NCBI GenBank assembly: GCA_036566745.1
Contig: DATCVR010000334.1
Coordinates: 1-37,199, forward strand
Origin: DATCVR01 sp036566745
Lineage (GTDB): Bacteria > Actinomycetota > Actinomycetes > Jiangellales > Jiangellaceae
DNA: 37,199 nt
Direction of reading: 5' to 3'
Made by a program: the position numbers and the translations under genes. This document shows positions 14,684 through 22,903 of this stretch, in pieces; the stretch's first letter is position 1; every line of letters starts with the position of its first letter. The notes below the pieces were generated by a model that was not told where the DNA came from, made no database searches, and was given only the letters and a program-made list of their open reading frames with translations.

Positions 14684-15664
14684 GTGAGCGCGGTCGTCAT
14701 CGGGGAGGCGCTCGTCGACGTCGTCGAGAGACCGGACGGCGGCGTGAGCCGTCATGCCGGCGGCAGCCCGTCGAACGTCGCCTTCGGCCTGGGTCGGCTC
14801 GGCCGTCCCACGACGCTGATCACCCGGCTCGGCGACGACCTCGACGCCGCGACGATCCGCGCGCACCTGGCAGCCGTCGGCGTCCGCGTCCGCGACGGCG
14901 GACGCCGGCTGGACCGCACGTCCACGGCCGTCGCCACCATCGGCGAGGACGGCTCGGCCACCTACGCGTTCGACCTCACGTGGGAGCTCGACGAGGCGAC
15001 GACGCTGCCCGGCGAGCCGCTTGTGGTGCACACCGGGTCGATCGCCGCCACCCTGGCGCCGGGCGCCGGAGTCGTCGAACGGCTCGTCCGGACTGCGCGC
15101 GCACAGAGCACGGTCAGCTACGACCCCAATATCCGCCCGATGGTGAAGGGCTCGGCCGCCGACACCCGCGCGCGGGTGGAGCGGCTGGTCGCGGCGAGCG
15201 ACATCGTGAAGGCCAGCGACGAGGACGTCGAGTGGCTTGCGCCAGGGTCGGGACCGGTCGCCGTCGCCCACCGGTGGCTGGAGCTCGGCCCGGCTCTCGT
15301 CGTCGTCACCCTCGGCCCCGGCGGCTCGGTCGCAACGACCCGCGGCGGCACCGTCCGAGTGCCGGCCGTGCCGGCGGAGGTGGCCGACACGGTCGGCGCG
15401 GGAGACTCCTACATGGCCGGCCTGCTCGACGGCCTCTGGAGCAAGGGTCTGCTCGGTGCCGCGGCGCGCCCCATGTTGAGGGCCGTGGAGCCGGGCCGGC
15501 TGCGTGGAGTCCTCGACCACGCCGCCAGAGCGGCCGCCATCACCGTCTCGCGAGCCGGCGCGTGTCCGCCCACACGAGCCGAGCTGGTCGGGTACCCTCG
15601 CGCGGCCGGTGGCCGCGCCGCTGGACGGGGAGGTCCGTCGGCAACACCCACGGAACGAGTCTGA
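14684..15664 (+). CDS. PfkB-family fructokinase-like sugar kinase
   Basis: This 326-residue ribokinase-fold enzyme has VVIGEALVDVV at the N-terminus, GGSPSNVAFGLGRLG as the sugar-binding signature, and DTVGAGDSYMAG with the catalytic Asp at the C-terminus. These are closest to bacterial fructokinases. GTG 14684 is preceded by GAGGAGG with six bases spacing. It follows the ATPase by 50 bp on the same strand and probably ends the operon, so the imported hexose would be phosphorylated at once, giving fructose-6-phosphate if the sugar is fructose. The other PfkB gene in this window (7113) belongs to a different branch and operon. Specificity is inferred from motifs and context. Confidence 0.88.
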   Translation: MSAVVIGEALVDVVERPDGGVSRHAGGSPSNVAFGLGRLGRPTTLITRLGDDLDAATIRAHLAAVGVRVRDGGRRLDRTSTAVATIGEDGSATYAFDLTWELDEATTLPGEPLVVHTGSIAATLAPGAGVVERLVRTARAQSTVSYDPNIRPMVKGSAADTRARVERLVAASDIVKASDEDVEWLAPGSGPVAVAHRWLELGPALVVVTLGPGGSVATTRGGTVRVPAVPAEVADTVGAGDSYMAGLLDGLWSKGLLGAAARPMLRAVEPGRLRGVLDHAARAAAITVSRAGACPPTRAELVGYPRAAGGRAAGRGGPSATPTERV

Positions 15665-15755
15665 CCTGGGGTCTTGTCCGTCAACAGGGTCCCGGGTGTC
15701 GTTGTATGGTGCGGCTACGACGGGCTCGCCGAGAACGTCAGCTGGGGGGCATGCG

Positions 15756-16235
15756 GTGTCCGAGGAACGCATTCGAGAGCCCCGCCTTCCGCCTCGCTGG
15801 TTCATCCGCCTGGTGTGGTCGCTCCACCGCGCGGTGTGTCGTGCCAGTGGTGGCCGGGTGGGGCTGTGGCGTCCGAAACCTGGGCGATGGGGGACGTTGC
15901 GGCTGACGACGACCGGGCGGCGCACCGGACGCGACCACCGAGTGATCGTCGGCTACTACGAGGACGGTCCGAACCTGGTCGTCCTGGCGATGAACGGCTG
16001 GGCGAGTCCGGACCCGGCCTGGTGGCTGAACCTGCAGACACACCCGGACGCGACCGTCGAGCTGGTCGGCGGGTCTCGGTCGGTGACGGCACACGCCGCC
16101 GAGGGTGACGAGCGGTCGCGGCTGTGGGCCAGGTGGCGCGCCATCGACGCCCAGCTCGACGGCTACTCGGCGCTTCGGTCGTCCGAGACCGCGGTGGTGG
16201 TGCTGGAACCACGGCCCGGCCGGCCGCGGAGCTGA
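15756..16235 (+). CDS. Ddn-like nitroreductase/quinone reductase family protein, possibly F420-dependent
   Basis: This 159-residue split-beta-barrel protein resembles the actinobacterial deazaflavin-dependent nitroreductase family (Ddn, PF04075). LRLTTTGRRTGRDHRVIVGYYEDG, LVVLAMNGWASPDPAWWLNLQTHPDATVEL and the C-terminal RLWARWRAID are the typical segments. Family members use F420H2 (some bind other flavins or none) to reduce quinones or nitroaromatics. GTG 15756 is selected because a GGGGGG tract lies six bases upstream and the family usually starts here; the frame is open upstream inside the fructokinase gene. It is probably a separate transcription unit: TATGGT near 15705 could be a -10 element. 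The cofactor is an inference from the family. Confidence 0.85.
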   Translation: MSEERIREPRLPPRWFIRLVWSLHRAVCRASGGRVGLWRPKPGRWGTLRLTTTGRRTGRDHRVIVGYYEDGPNLVVLAMNGWASPDPAWWLNLQTHPDATVELVGGSRSVTAHAAEGDERSRLWARWRAIDAQLDGYSALRSSETAVVVLEPRPGRPRS

Positions 16236-16315
16236 GTTTCGTGGTTGCCTCATGGACCTGGAGAATGGCGCAGGCACCGAAATGCTGAACATCGAAGAAG
16301 GAGTCGTGTCGAATC

Positions 16316-18058
16316 GTGGCTGAGAACGGCAACGCCACCGATTGGGTGTCTCGCTACGCCGACGAGGTCATCGCGGAGTCCGAGCGACGTGCACCGGGCA
16401 AACCGATCGTGGTGGCGTCGGGGTTGTCGCCGTCCGGCCCGATCCACCTGGGCAACCTGCGCGAGGTGATGACGCCGCATCTCGTCGCGGACGAGATGCG
16501 CCGCCGGGGCTACGAGGTACGGCACCTGCTCTCCTGGGACGACTACGACAGGTTCCGCAAGGTGCCCACGGGTGTCGCCGGCGTGGACGAGTCGTGGGCT
16601 GAGCACATCGGGAAGCCACTGACATCGGTGCCTGCCCCCGTGGGGTCCGCGTTCGCGAACTGGGCGGAGCACTTCAAGGCCGCCATGGTCGAGGCGCTGG
16701 AGGAGCTCGGTGTCGAGTTCGAGGGCATCAGTCAGACCATGCAGTACACGTCCGGGGTCTACCGCGAGCAGATCCTGCACGCGATGAGGCACCGGGCCGA
16801 GATCGACGCGATTCTCGGGCGGTACCGCACCAAGGACAAGGCGGCCGAGGCTCCGAAGAAGGCGCGAGAGTCGCAGAAGCCGGCCGACGACGCCGAGATC
16901 GCCGCCGCCGAGGGCTCCGGTGCCGCCAGCGAGGACGACGGTGGTGGCGGATCGGCCGGCTACTTCCCCTACCGGCCCTACTGCGGCGCCTGCGGCAAGG
17001 ATCTGACCATCGTCACGTCGTACGACGACGAGACCACCGCGCTCGCCTACGGCTGCGCGGCGTGCGGCTTCAGCGAGACCGTCCGGCTCAGCGAGTTCAA
17101 CCGGGGCAAGCTGGTCTGGAAGGTCGACTGGCCGATGCGCTGGGCGTACGAAGGCGTGATCTTCGAGCCGAGCGGTGTCGATCACACGTCGCCCGGTTCG
17201 TCGTTCGTCGTCGGCGGCCAGATCGTGCAGCAGGTGTTCGGTGGTGCGCAACCGATCGGGCCGATGTACGCCTTCGTCGGTATCAGCGGCATGGCGAAGA
17301 TGTCGTCGTCGCGAGGTGCGGTGCCCACACCGGCCGACGCGCTGCGGATCATGGAGGCGCCGCTGCTGCGCTGGCTCTATGCTCGGCGCAAGCCCAACCA
17401 GGCCTTCAAGATCTCCTTCGACCAGGAGATCCAGCGCCTCTACGACGAGTGGGACAGGCTGGAGGCGCAGGTCGCCGCAGGCTCCGCGCTGCCGGCCGAC
17501 GCCGCTGCGCATGCCCGCGCGGTGCGAACGGCGGGCACTGAGCTGGTGCGTACGCCGCGGCCCTTGCCGTACCGCACGCTGGCGTCGGTCGCCGACATCA
17601 CCGCGGGCGACGAGGCGCAGACCCTGCGGATCCTCAGCGACCTGGATCCCTCGCGGCCGGTGACCTCCCTCGACGAGGTGCGGCCGCGCCTTGACCGGGC
17701 GGAGACCTGGATCACCACCCAGGTTCCGGCCGACCAACGCACCGTGGTGCGGGCCGAGCCCGACGTCGAGCTGTTGTCGTCCTTGGACGACAACGCTCGG
17801 CTGTCGCTGCGGCTGCTCCTGGACGGTCTCGACTCGCACTGGTCCCTGGCCGGGCTCACGACGCTCGTCTACGGGGTTCCGAAGGTGATGGCCGGGTTCG
17901 AGCCGGACACGAAGCCCACGCCTGAGCTGAAGGTCGCCCAACGCGCCTTCTTCGCCCGCCTCTATCACCTGCTGGTCGGCAGGGACACCGGACCACGGCT
18001 GCCCACGTTGCTCCTCGCCATCGGCGCTGACCGAGTCCGCACGCTGCTCTCGCCCTAG
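16316..18058 (+). CDS. lysS: Lysyl-tRNA synthetase, class I
   Basis: This 580-residue enzyme charges tRNA-Lys. The class I signature GLSPSGPIHLGN (HIGH-like, 36-47) and KMSSS (328-332) rule out the common class II LysRS. Between the catalytic halves is a zinc-type cysteine set CGAC/CAAC (Cys223, 226, 247, 250). Just before it, residues about 172-214 form a Lys/Glu/Ala/Gly-rich low-complexity insert that looks like a flexible linker. The C-terminal helical region follows. GTG 16316 is the in-frame start; AAGGAG lies 12 bases upstream, which is rather far. Actinomycetes with this enzyme often also have a class II LysRS, which cannot be checked here. Confidence 0.93.
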   Translation: MAENGNATDWVSRYADEVIAESERRAPGKPIVVASGLSPSGPIHLGNLREVMTPHLVADEMRRRGYEVRHLLSWDDYDRFRKVPTGVAGVDESWAEHIGKPLTSVPAPVGSAFANWAEHFKAAMVEALEELGVEFEGISQTMQYTSGVYREQILHAMRHRAEIDAILGRYRTKDKAAEAPKKARESQKPADDAEIAAAEGSGAASEDDGGGGSAGYFPYRPYCGACGKDLTIVTSYDDETTALAYGCAACGFSETVRLSEFNRGKLVWKVDWPMRWAYEGVIFEPSGVDHTSPGSSFVVGGQIVQQVFGGAQPIGPMYAFVGISGMAKMSSSRGAVPTPADALRIMEAPLLRWLYARRKPNQAFKISFDQEIQRLYDEWDRLEAQVAAGSALPADAAAHARAVRTAGTELVRTPRPLPYRTLASVADITAGDEAQTLRILSDLDPSRPVTSLDEVRPRLDRAETWITTQVPADQRTVVRAEPDVELLSSLDDNARLSLRLLLDGLDSHWSLAGLTTLVYGVPKVMAGFEPDTKPTPELKVAQRAFFARLYHLLVGRDTGPRLPTLLLAIGADRVRTLLSP

Positions 18059-18075
18059 CGCCGGGCCTGCGGCGC
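18058..18075. terminator. Bidirectional hairpin between lysS and the nitronate monooxygenase gene
   Basis: GCGCCG (18058-18063) pairs with CGGCGC (18070-18075) around a six-base loop. It fills the 19-bp gap between the two convergent stop codons. Confidence 0.55.
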
Positions 18076-18077
18076 GG

Positions 18078-19040
18078 TCAGCGCGTTCCCGCTCGAGCCA
18101 GGACCTCCTCGGCCTGCGCAGCCAGGGCGACGACGAGATCGGCCGCCGACGGCAGGTCGGTGATGAGGTCGACGGCCTCGCCGGCCCACACCGGCAGCGG
18201 GTGCAGATCGCCGCGCGCCACGCCGTCCTGGTACGCCCGCTTTGCGTCGTCGTCGGCGGCGAGTTCGTCCTCGCGGCCACGCCACTGATCGAGGAACGGG
18301 TGGCTCAGGGTGCGCGCCGGATACCTGGCCGGCCACCGCGAGCCCCGGGCGATGTCCAGCACCGTGCTGCGCTCGGTGTCCTCCCCGCGTCCCTCGACGA
18401 TCGCCCGGGTGATGGACGGGTCGACCAGTGCCTCGGTCGTCGCCTGGAAACGTGTCCCGACCAGAGCACCGACGGCACCCAGCGCCAGGGCCGCCGCCAC
18501 GCCTCGGCCGTCGGCGATCCCGCCGGCGGCCACCACGGGCGTCGGCGCTGCCAGGTCCACCACGATCGGCACGAACGGCAACGTCGAGCGCCCGCGCCTG
18601 GCGCCGTGTCCGCCGCCTTCGGTCCCCTGCGCCACGATGACGTCGGCGCCCAGGTCCACGGCTTGCCTGGCCTCCTCGAGGTCGGTGACCTGGAGGATCA
18701 GCACGGCCCCGGCCCGGCGAACGGGCTCGACGAACGCACTCGGGTCGCCGAAGGACAACATCACCGCGCTCGGCTGCTGCGTCAGTGCGTGCTCGACCGT
18801 GGCCACGTCGACAGCCCAGCTCTGGAAGCCGACCCCCCACGGTCGGTCGGTTCCGCCGGCGACGATCGGCAGCTCGCGGTCGAGCCACTCCCGATCCCCG
18901 TTGCCGCCTCCGAGCAGGCCCAGCCCACCGCCGTTGGAGACCGCCGCCGCCAGCGCACCGCCTGCCGATCCGCCCATCGGCGCCGACGCGATCGGATGCC
19001 GCACCGCGAACAGCTCCGTGAATGCCGTGGTCAATCCCAT
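18078..19040 (-). CDS. Nitronate monooxygenase-like flavin oxidoreductase
   Basis: This 320-residue FMN-dependent TIM-barrel enzyme is of the 2-nitropropane dioxygenase/nitronate monooxygenase family. HPIASAPMGGSAGG near the N-terminus, DVIVAQGTEGGGHGARRG in the centre with the conserved His in GGGHG, and TPVVAAGGIADGRGVAAALALGAVGALVGTRF for phosphate binding are all present. Such enzymes oxidise alkyl nitronates or act as NAD(P)H:quinone reductases. The start is taken at ATG 19040, where the family normally begins (GLTTAFTELF). Two upstream in-frame ATGs (19049, 19052) lie too close to the GGGAG sequence. Divergent from azlC across about 200 bp. Confidence 0.88.
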   Translation of the reverse strand: MGLTTAFTELFAVRHPIASAPMGGSAGGALAAAVSNGGGLGLLGGGNGDREWLDRELPIVAGGTDRPWGVGFQSWAVDVATVEHALTQQPSAVMLSFGDPSAFVEPVRRAGAVLILQVTDLEEARQAVDLGADVIVAQGTEGGGHGARRGRSTLPFVPIVVDLAAPTPVVAAGGIADGRGVAAALALGAVGALVGTRFQATTEALVDPSITRAIVEGRGEDTERSTVLDIARGSRWPARYPARTLSHPFLDQWRGREDELAADDDAKRAYQDGVARGDLHPLPVWAGEAVDLITDLPSAADLVVALAAQAEEVLARAGTR

Positions 19041-19095
19041 GACCGACATCATCTCCCGGGCCTGGACGACGGTCCGGCACCTCCCCAGCACGAGT

Positions 19096-19117
19096 GGTCG
19101 GCGAAGGGGCGCCGACC
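19096..19117. promoter_or_regulatory. Hairpin in the nitronate monooxygenase/azlC intergenic region
   Basis: GGTCGGCG (19096-19103) pairs with CGCCGACC (19110-19117) around AAGGGG. It lies upstream of both divergent genes, so a regulatory role is more likely than termination. A second smaller repeat, GTGCG-N6-CGCAC, lies at 19150-19165. Confidence 0.35.
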
Positions 19118-19216
19118 CCGAGGTCGGTCGATCCTGCGTGTTCGTGCAGGTGCGAGTTCGCGCACAACGGGCGCACGTTCACCTGGTGATCACGTGCCGT
19201 GGCTACGTTCCGGATC

Positions 19217-19240
19217 ATGCACGAGATCCGGCGTTCATGA
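19217..19240 (+). CDS. Seven-codon upstream ORF overlapping the azlC start
   Basis: ATG 19217 opens MHEIRRS and stops at TGA 19238-19240, which overlaps the azlC ATG (19237) as ATGA. It could couple ribosomes onto azlC, which has only a weak ribosome-binding sequence of its own. It may be chance. Confidence 0.3.
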   Translation: MHEIRRS

Positions 19241-19944
19241 GTGGCCCGTCGCCGCGTCGGGCCATCCGGCGCGACTCGGTCGGTCTGGGCGCGTACGTCG
19301 CCGCCTTCGGCGTCTCGTACGGCGCACTGTCGATCACCGCCGGCCTGAGTGTGCCGCAGACGGTCATCCTCAGCGTCGTCATGTTCACCGGCGCGTCCCA
19401 GTTCGCCTTCGTCGGGATCATCGGCAGTGGCGCCGCCCCGCTGGCCGCGATCCCGACGGCCGTGCTGCTCGGCGTCCGCAACGGGTTCTACGGCGTGCCG
19501 ATGGCCCGCATCCTCGGCCGGGACGGGCTGCGCGGGCACCGTCGCCCGCTCGCGGCCCAGCTCGTCGTCGACGAGACCACCGCGATGGCCGTCGGCCGGG
19601 CCGACGTGCGCGATCAGCGCTACGCCTTCTGGACCGCCGGCGTCACGATGTTCACGCTGTGGAACGCCGGCACTCTCGTCGGCGCCGTCGGTGGGTCGGC
19701 CATCGGCGATCCGGCCGCCCTCGGACTCGACGCTGCCGTCCCCGCCTCGTTCCTGGCCTTGCTGTGGCCCCGGCTGGCCGACGGCCGGGCGCGCGTGGTC
19801 GCCCTCGCCGGAGCCGTGATCGCTACCGCGACGGTGCCGATCCTGCCTACCGGTGTGCCGGTCTTGGCGGCCATACCGGTCGCGTTGATCGCCGGCCTGG
19901 AGCGCCGACCCGAACCCGTCTCTGCGACCACGGAGGCCTCGTGA
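19237..19944 (+). CDS. azlC: AzlC-family branched-chain amino acid exporter, large subunit
   Basis: This 235-residue inner-membrane protein of the AzlC/YgaZ family forms a two-component exporter with AzlD/YgaH, typically for branched-chain amino acids. Features are YGALSITAGLSVPQTVILSVVMFTGASQFAFVGI and, later, LVVDETTAM and YAFWTAGVTMFTLWN, with several hydrophobic helices. ATG 19237 is chosen because the family start and hydrophobicity begin here; the frame runs open a long way upstream opposite the nitronate monooxygenase gene. It has a weak ribosome-binding sequence and a seven-codon upstream ORF that overlaps its start. The stop overlaps the azlD start. Confidence 0.9.
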   Translation: MSGPSPRRAIRRDSVGLGAYVAAFGVSYGALSITAGLSVPQTVILSVVMFTGASQFAFVGIIGSGAAPLAAIPTAVLLGVRNGFYGVPMARILGRDGLRGHRRPLAAQLVVDETTAMAVGRADVRDQRYAFWTAGVTMFTLWNAGTLVGAVGGSAIGDPAALGLDAAVPASFLALLWPRLADGRARVVALAGAVIATATVPILPTGVPVLAAIPVALIAGLERRPEPVSATTEAS

Positions 19945-20246
19945 TCTGGATCGCCGTTCTCGTCGCGGCCGTCGGCTGCTTCGCGATCAAGCTGGCCGGC
20001 CTGTCGCTGCCGGCCTCGGTGCTCGAACGGCCCGAGGTGCAGCGCGTCGCGACGTTCCTGCCGATCGCCATGCTGGCCGCCCTGGTGGCCGTCGAGGCGT
20101 TCGACGACGGCGGTCGGCTCGCCGTCGACGTGCGCCTGCTGGCTGGTGTCGGGGCCGGGCTGGCGGCGCTCGTCCTGCGCGCGTCGTTCCTCGTCGTGAT
20201 CGTCGTCGCCGTGATCACCACGGCGGTTCTGCGCGCCGTCACCTGA
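19941..20246 (+). CDS. azlD: AzlD-family branched-chain amino acid exporter, small subunit
   Basis: This 101-residue protein with four hydrophobic segments (about 1-20, 40-55, 65-80, 82-99) fits AzlD/YgaH. GTG 19941 overlaps the azlC stop (GTGA) and is preceded by CGGAGG within azlC, so the pair is co-translated. PxxLERPEVQRVATFLPIAMLAALV resembles the conserved centre of the family. It is needed together with AzlC for export. A small hairpin (20247-20261) follows the stop. Confidence 0.88.
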   Translation: MIWIAVLVAAVGCFAIKLAGLSLPASVLERPEVQRVATFLPIAMLAALVAVEAFDDGGRLAVDVRLLAGVGAGLAALVLRASFLVVIVVAVITTAVLRAVT

Positions 20247-20261
20247 CGTGGCGTCTCCACG
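20247..20261. terminator. Small hairpin after azlD
   Basis: CGTGG (20247-20251) pairs with CCACG (20257-20261) around CGTCT, between the convergent azlD and hydrolase genes. The stem is short, so termination is only plausible. Confidence 0.35.
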
Positions 20262-20285
20262 GGAACCGCCGGCGCCTGCAACCTG

Positions 20286-21005
20286 TCAGAACGGGCTCGC
20301 GGCGTGCTCGCCCCCGAGGTCGATCTCGTGGTGGATCACCTGTTCGGCCTGGCGCTGGGAGCGGACAAGCAGCCGCCCGGATGGTGCGACGAGATACGAC
20401 CTCAGCTCTTGCGGCACAGCGGCGTTGTTCACGCTGCACACGAATGTGCCGTTCTCGACCGCCCGGGCGATGAGGACGTGCTCCCACACGTCGTCGTAGG
20501 GCTTGATCGCGTTGTTGATGTGGAACATGATCTGCGCTCCATCGCCGGCCAGTTGCGTCCACGCTGCGGGGAAGAGGAGCTCGCGGCAGACCTGGATCCC
20601 GATACGGGTCCCTTCGATGTCGAGTACAGCTGTCGCTGCGCCTGGGGAGAAGTGCCGCCGGTCGAGTTCTGAGAGCTCCACCTTGCGGTGTATCTGCTGC
20701 GCTCCCGAGGGCTCGATGACCACCACGGCGTTGTACCACTGCTCCTCACCGGGGAGAGCCGTTCCGAGAAGACACACACATTCCTGTGCCACTACCGCCC
20801 TGGCGATGGTGCTGATCGCGCCGTCGACGACGTCGGCAGCGAGGTCGGTCAAGAACCGGTCGTTCTCCACGAAATAGCCGGTCAGGGCGCATTCGGGGAA
20901 GACCACCCAGTCGCCCGGGCGAGCGTGCCGGATCACCGCGAGGATCTTGTTCAGATTCCCCTCGAGTTCGGGGCCGACCGTCAGTTGGGCCATCGCGAGG
21001 CGCAT
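20286..21005 (-). CDS. Carbon-nitrogen hydrolase (nitrilase superfamily)
   Basis: This 239-residue enzyme should hydrolyse a C-N bond in an amide or N-carbamoyl compound. The catalytic triad is visible: Glu38 in VFPECALTGY, Lys108 in IHRKVELSEL and Cys140 in IGIQVCRELLFP. It is slightly short for the family (usually 250-300). After the Cys, ARAVENGTFVCSVNNA is a typical segment. The start ATG 21005 has no strong ribosome-binding site, but the family start MRLAMAQL matches. No neighbour suggests the substrate. Confidence 0.88.
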   Translation of the reverse strand: MRLAMAQLTVGPELEGNLNKILAVIRHARPGDWVVFPECALTGYFVENDRFLTDLAADVVDGAISTIARAVVAQECVCLLGTALPGEEQWYNAVVVIEPSGAQQIHRKVELSELDRRHFSPGAATAVLDIEGTRIGIQVCRELLFPAAWTQLAGDGAQIMFHINNAIKPYDDVWEHVLIARAVENGTFVCSVNNAAVPQELRSYLVAPSGRLLVRSQRQAEQVIHHEIDLGGEHAASPF

Positions 21006-21153
21006 CGAGCCAACGTATCGATCACCGCCGCCTCGGAATCACGTGCCCAGCGCCGCTCGGCCCCGCGCCTGGGGCGGACGACCGAGCTGGTGTCCTGCCT
21101 CGTCACTCCGGGCTCGTCGATGACTGCCGGCCTGGACCTCGACGCAGCGGTGC

Positions 21154-21732
21154 TCAGGCGTCTCGGGCGGCCCGGTAGGTGAGGAAGGCGAGGCCGTCAC
21201 CGATCGTCGTGGCCTCGACCAGGCGCAGGGGCTTCTGGCCGCTGTCCTCGCCGAAGAGGCGCTCGCCGGCTCCGAGCACGACCGGGAAGACGACCAGCCG
21301 CAGCTCGTCGACGAGGTCGTGTTCGAGCAGTGTGCGCCCGAGCCGATAGCTGGCCCAGACGACGATGTCGCCGTCCAGCTCCTGCTTCAGCTTCGAGACC
21401 TCGCTGACCACGTCGCCACCGAGGACCGTCGCGTTGTTCCACGCGGCGGTCCGGAGGGTCGAGGACACGACGTACTTGGGCACGCTGGTCAACCTGTCCG
21501 CCAGCGCGCCACTCCGGGACGCCCACCGCGCGGCGAACCACGCGTCGCTGCGCCGGCCCAGCAGCAGTGCCTCGGCGCCCATCGCCTCCTCGAGCTCGGC
21601 CTCGGCCCAGGCTTCGAGGTCCTCGCCGCCGAACCGGCCGAACCAGCCGCCCAGCCGGAAGCCCTCATCGCCGGTCGGGTCCTGGACGACTCCGTCGAGC
21701 GACAGGTTCGTGCTGATCACGATCTTTCCCAT
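21154..21732 (-). CDS. RibD C-terminal/dihydrofolate-reductase-fold protein
   Basis: This 192-residue protein has the RibD-C/DHFR-like fold common in actinomycetes: MGKIVISTNLSLDGVVQDP at the start, ALLLGRRSDAWF, YVVSSTLRTAAWNNATVL, and LVDELRLVVFPVVLGAGERLF. Relatives are usually annotated as dihydrofolate reductase family proteins and are thought to be NAD(P)H-dependent reductases of unknown substrate; a true folate role is unlikely. The ATG is preceded by AAAGGAG. It is divergent from the ECF sigma factor gene, and a perfect GTCTACC-N5-GGTAGAC palindrome lies 26 bp upstream of its start. Confidence 0.88.
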   Translation of the reverse strand: MGKIVISTNLSLDGVVQDPTGDEGFRLGGWFGRFGGEDLEAWAEAELEEAMGAEALLLGRRSDAWFAARWASRSGALADRLTSVPKYVVSSTLRTAAWNNATVLGGDVVSEVSKLKQELDGDIVVWASYRLGRTLLEHDLVDELRLVVFPVVLGAGERLFGEDSGQKPLRLVEATTIGDGLAFLTYRAARDA

Positions 21733-21757
21733 GGCGGTGCTCCTTTGTCGTGGTGTC

Positions 21758-21776
21758 GTCTACCACTGAGGTAGAC
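21758..21776. promoter_or_regulatory. Perfect palindrome GTCTACC-ACTGA-GGTAGAC
   Basis: Seven-base arms with a five-base centre lie between the divergent reductase (start 21732) and sigma factor genes (start 21856). The form suits a dimeric TetR- or MarR-type repressor, but no such gene is in the window. Confidence 0.6.
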
Positions 21777-21855
21777 ACCGCGACGCCGGGAAGGGGGCGC
21801 TCGTCCACCGCCCCCTTCTGCCCTGGACCGGTGTCCGTACAGGATGGAGGTGCAG

Positions 21856-22893
21856 ATGCGAGAGGACAGTGGCCCGAGGATGGGGGACGTGGCTGCCGAC
21901 GTGATCGCACGCGCGCGGGCGGGGGACGGCGACGCCTTCCGCGAGTTGACCGAGCCCTACCGCCGGGAGCTGCAGGTGCACTGCTACCGGATGCTCGGTT
22001 CGTTCCAGGACGCCGAGGACGCCCTGCAGGACACGCTGCTGGCCGCCTGGCGCGGCTTCGGAGGGTTCGAGGGACGGGCGTCGCTGCGTACCTGGCTCTA
22101 CCGGATCGCCACCAACCGGTGCCTCAACGCGCGCCGGTCGGCGAGCCGGCGTCCGGCCAGGGACTGGGACGTGCCCCGGGTCGAACCACCCGAGCCGACC
22201 CGGCTCGGTGAGGTCGTGTGGCTCGAGCCGTTTCCCGACGCCCTGCTCGCGGATGCCGCCGACGCGCCGCTCGGCCCGGAGGCCCGCTACGAGCAGACCG
22301 AATCCGTCTCGCTGGCCTTCGTGACCGCCCTGCAGGTGCTGCCGCCTCGCCAGCTCGCCGTGCTCGTCCTGCGCGACGTCCTCGGATTCCGCGCGCATGA
22401 GGTGGCCGACATGCTGGACTTGAGCGTCGAGTCGGTCAAGAGCGCCCTCAAACGAGCGCGTGCAGGTGTGCAGCATCGTCGGCCCGCGACCGACCGCGAA
22501 CCGCCGCCCGTCGCCGGCTCACCCGCGGAGGAGGCGCTCGTGGCGAGATTCGTCCGCGCGTGGCAGTCCGCGGACGTCGACGCGCTGGTGGGAATGCTGA
22601 CCGACGACGTGTTCGTGTCGATGCCGCCGATGCCCTTCGAGTACGAGGGCCGAGATGTCGTGGCGCGCTTCTGCGCCAGCATCTTCCGCGCAGGTCGACG
22701 GTTCGACCTCGTCCCGACGCGAGCCAACGCTCAGCCGGCGTTCGGCGCCTACCTGCGTGGCCCTGCCGGGATCAGCCACGGGATCGGGCTCTACGTCCTC
22801 ACTCTCACCGGCGACCGGATCTGCGCGATGACCCGTTTCGACACCAGCGTGCTTCCGTCGTTCGGGCTGCCGCGATCGCTCCCGAGCTCGTAG
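21856..22893 (+). CDS. ECF sigma factor with C-terminal SnoaL-like domain
   Basis: This 345-residue sigma-70-family factor has region 2 (about 28-100; YRRELQVHCYRMLGSFQDAEDALQDTLLAAW) and region 4 (about 150-205; LPPRQLAVLVLRDVLGFRAHEVADML and SVESVKSALKRAR). From about residue 215 a SnoaL/NTF2-like domain follows (FVRAWQSADVDALVGMLTDDVFVSMPP). This is the SigG/TIGR02960-like architecture of actinobacteria, in which the extra domain often replaces a separate anti-sigma factor; none is encoded nearby. ATG 21856 has GGAGG five bases upstream; ATG 21844 overlaps that site. It ends 10 bp from the convergent ArsR gene. Confidence 0.9.
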   Translation: MREDSGPRMGDVAADVIARARAGDGDAFRELTEPYRRELQVHCYRMLGSFQDAEDALQDTLLAAWRGFGGFEGRASLRTWLYRIATNRCLNARRSASRRPARDWDVPRVEPPEPTRLGEVVWLEPFPDALLADAADAPLGPEARYEQTESVSLAFVTALQVLPPRQLAVLVLRDVLGFRAHEVADMLDLSVESVKSALKRARAGVQHRRPATDREPPPVAGSPAEEALVARFVRAWQSADVDALVGMLTDDVFVSMPPMPFEYEGRDVVARFCASIFRAGRRFDLVPTRANAQPAFGAYLRGPAGISHGIGLYVLTLTGDRICAMTRFDTSVLPSFGLPRSLPSS

Positions 22894-22903
22894 CCGGCGT
22901 CCT

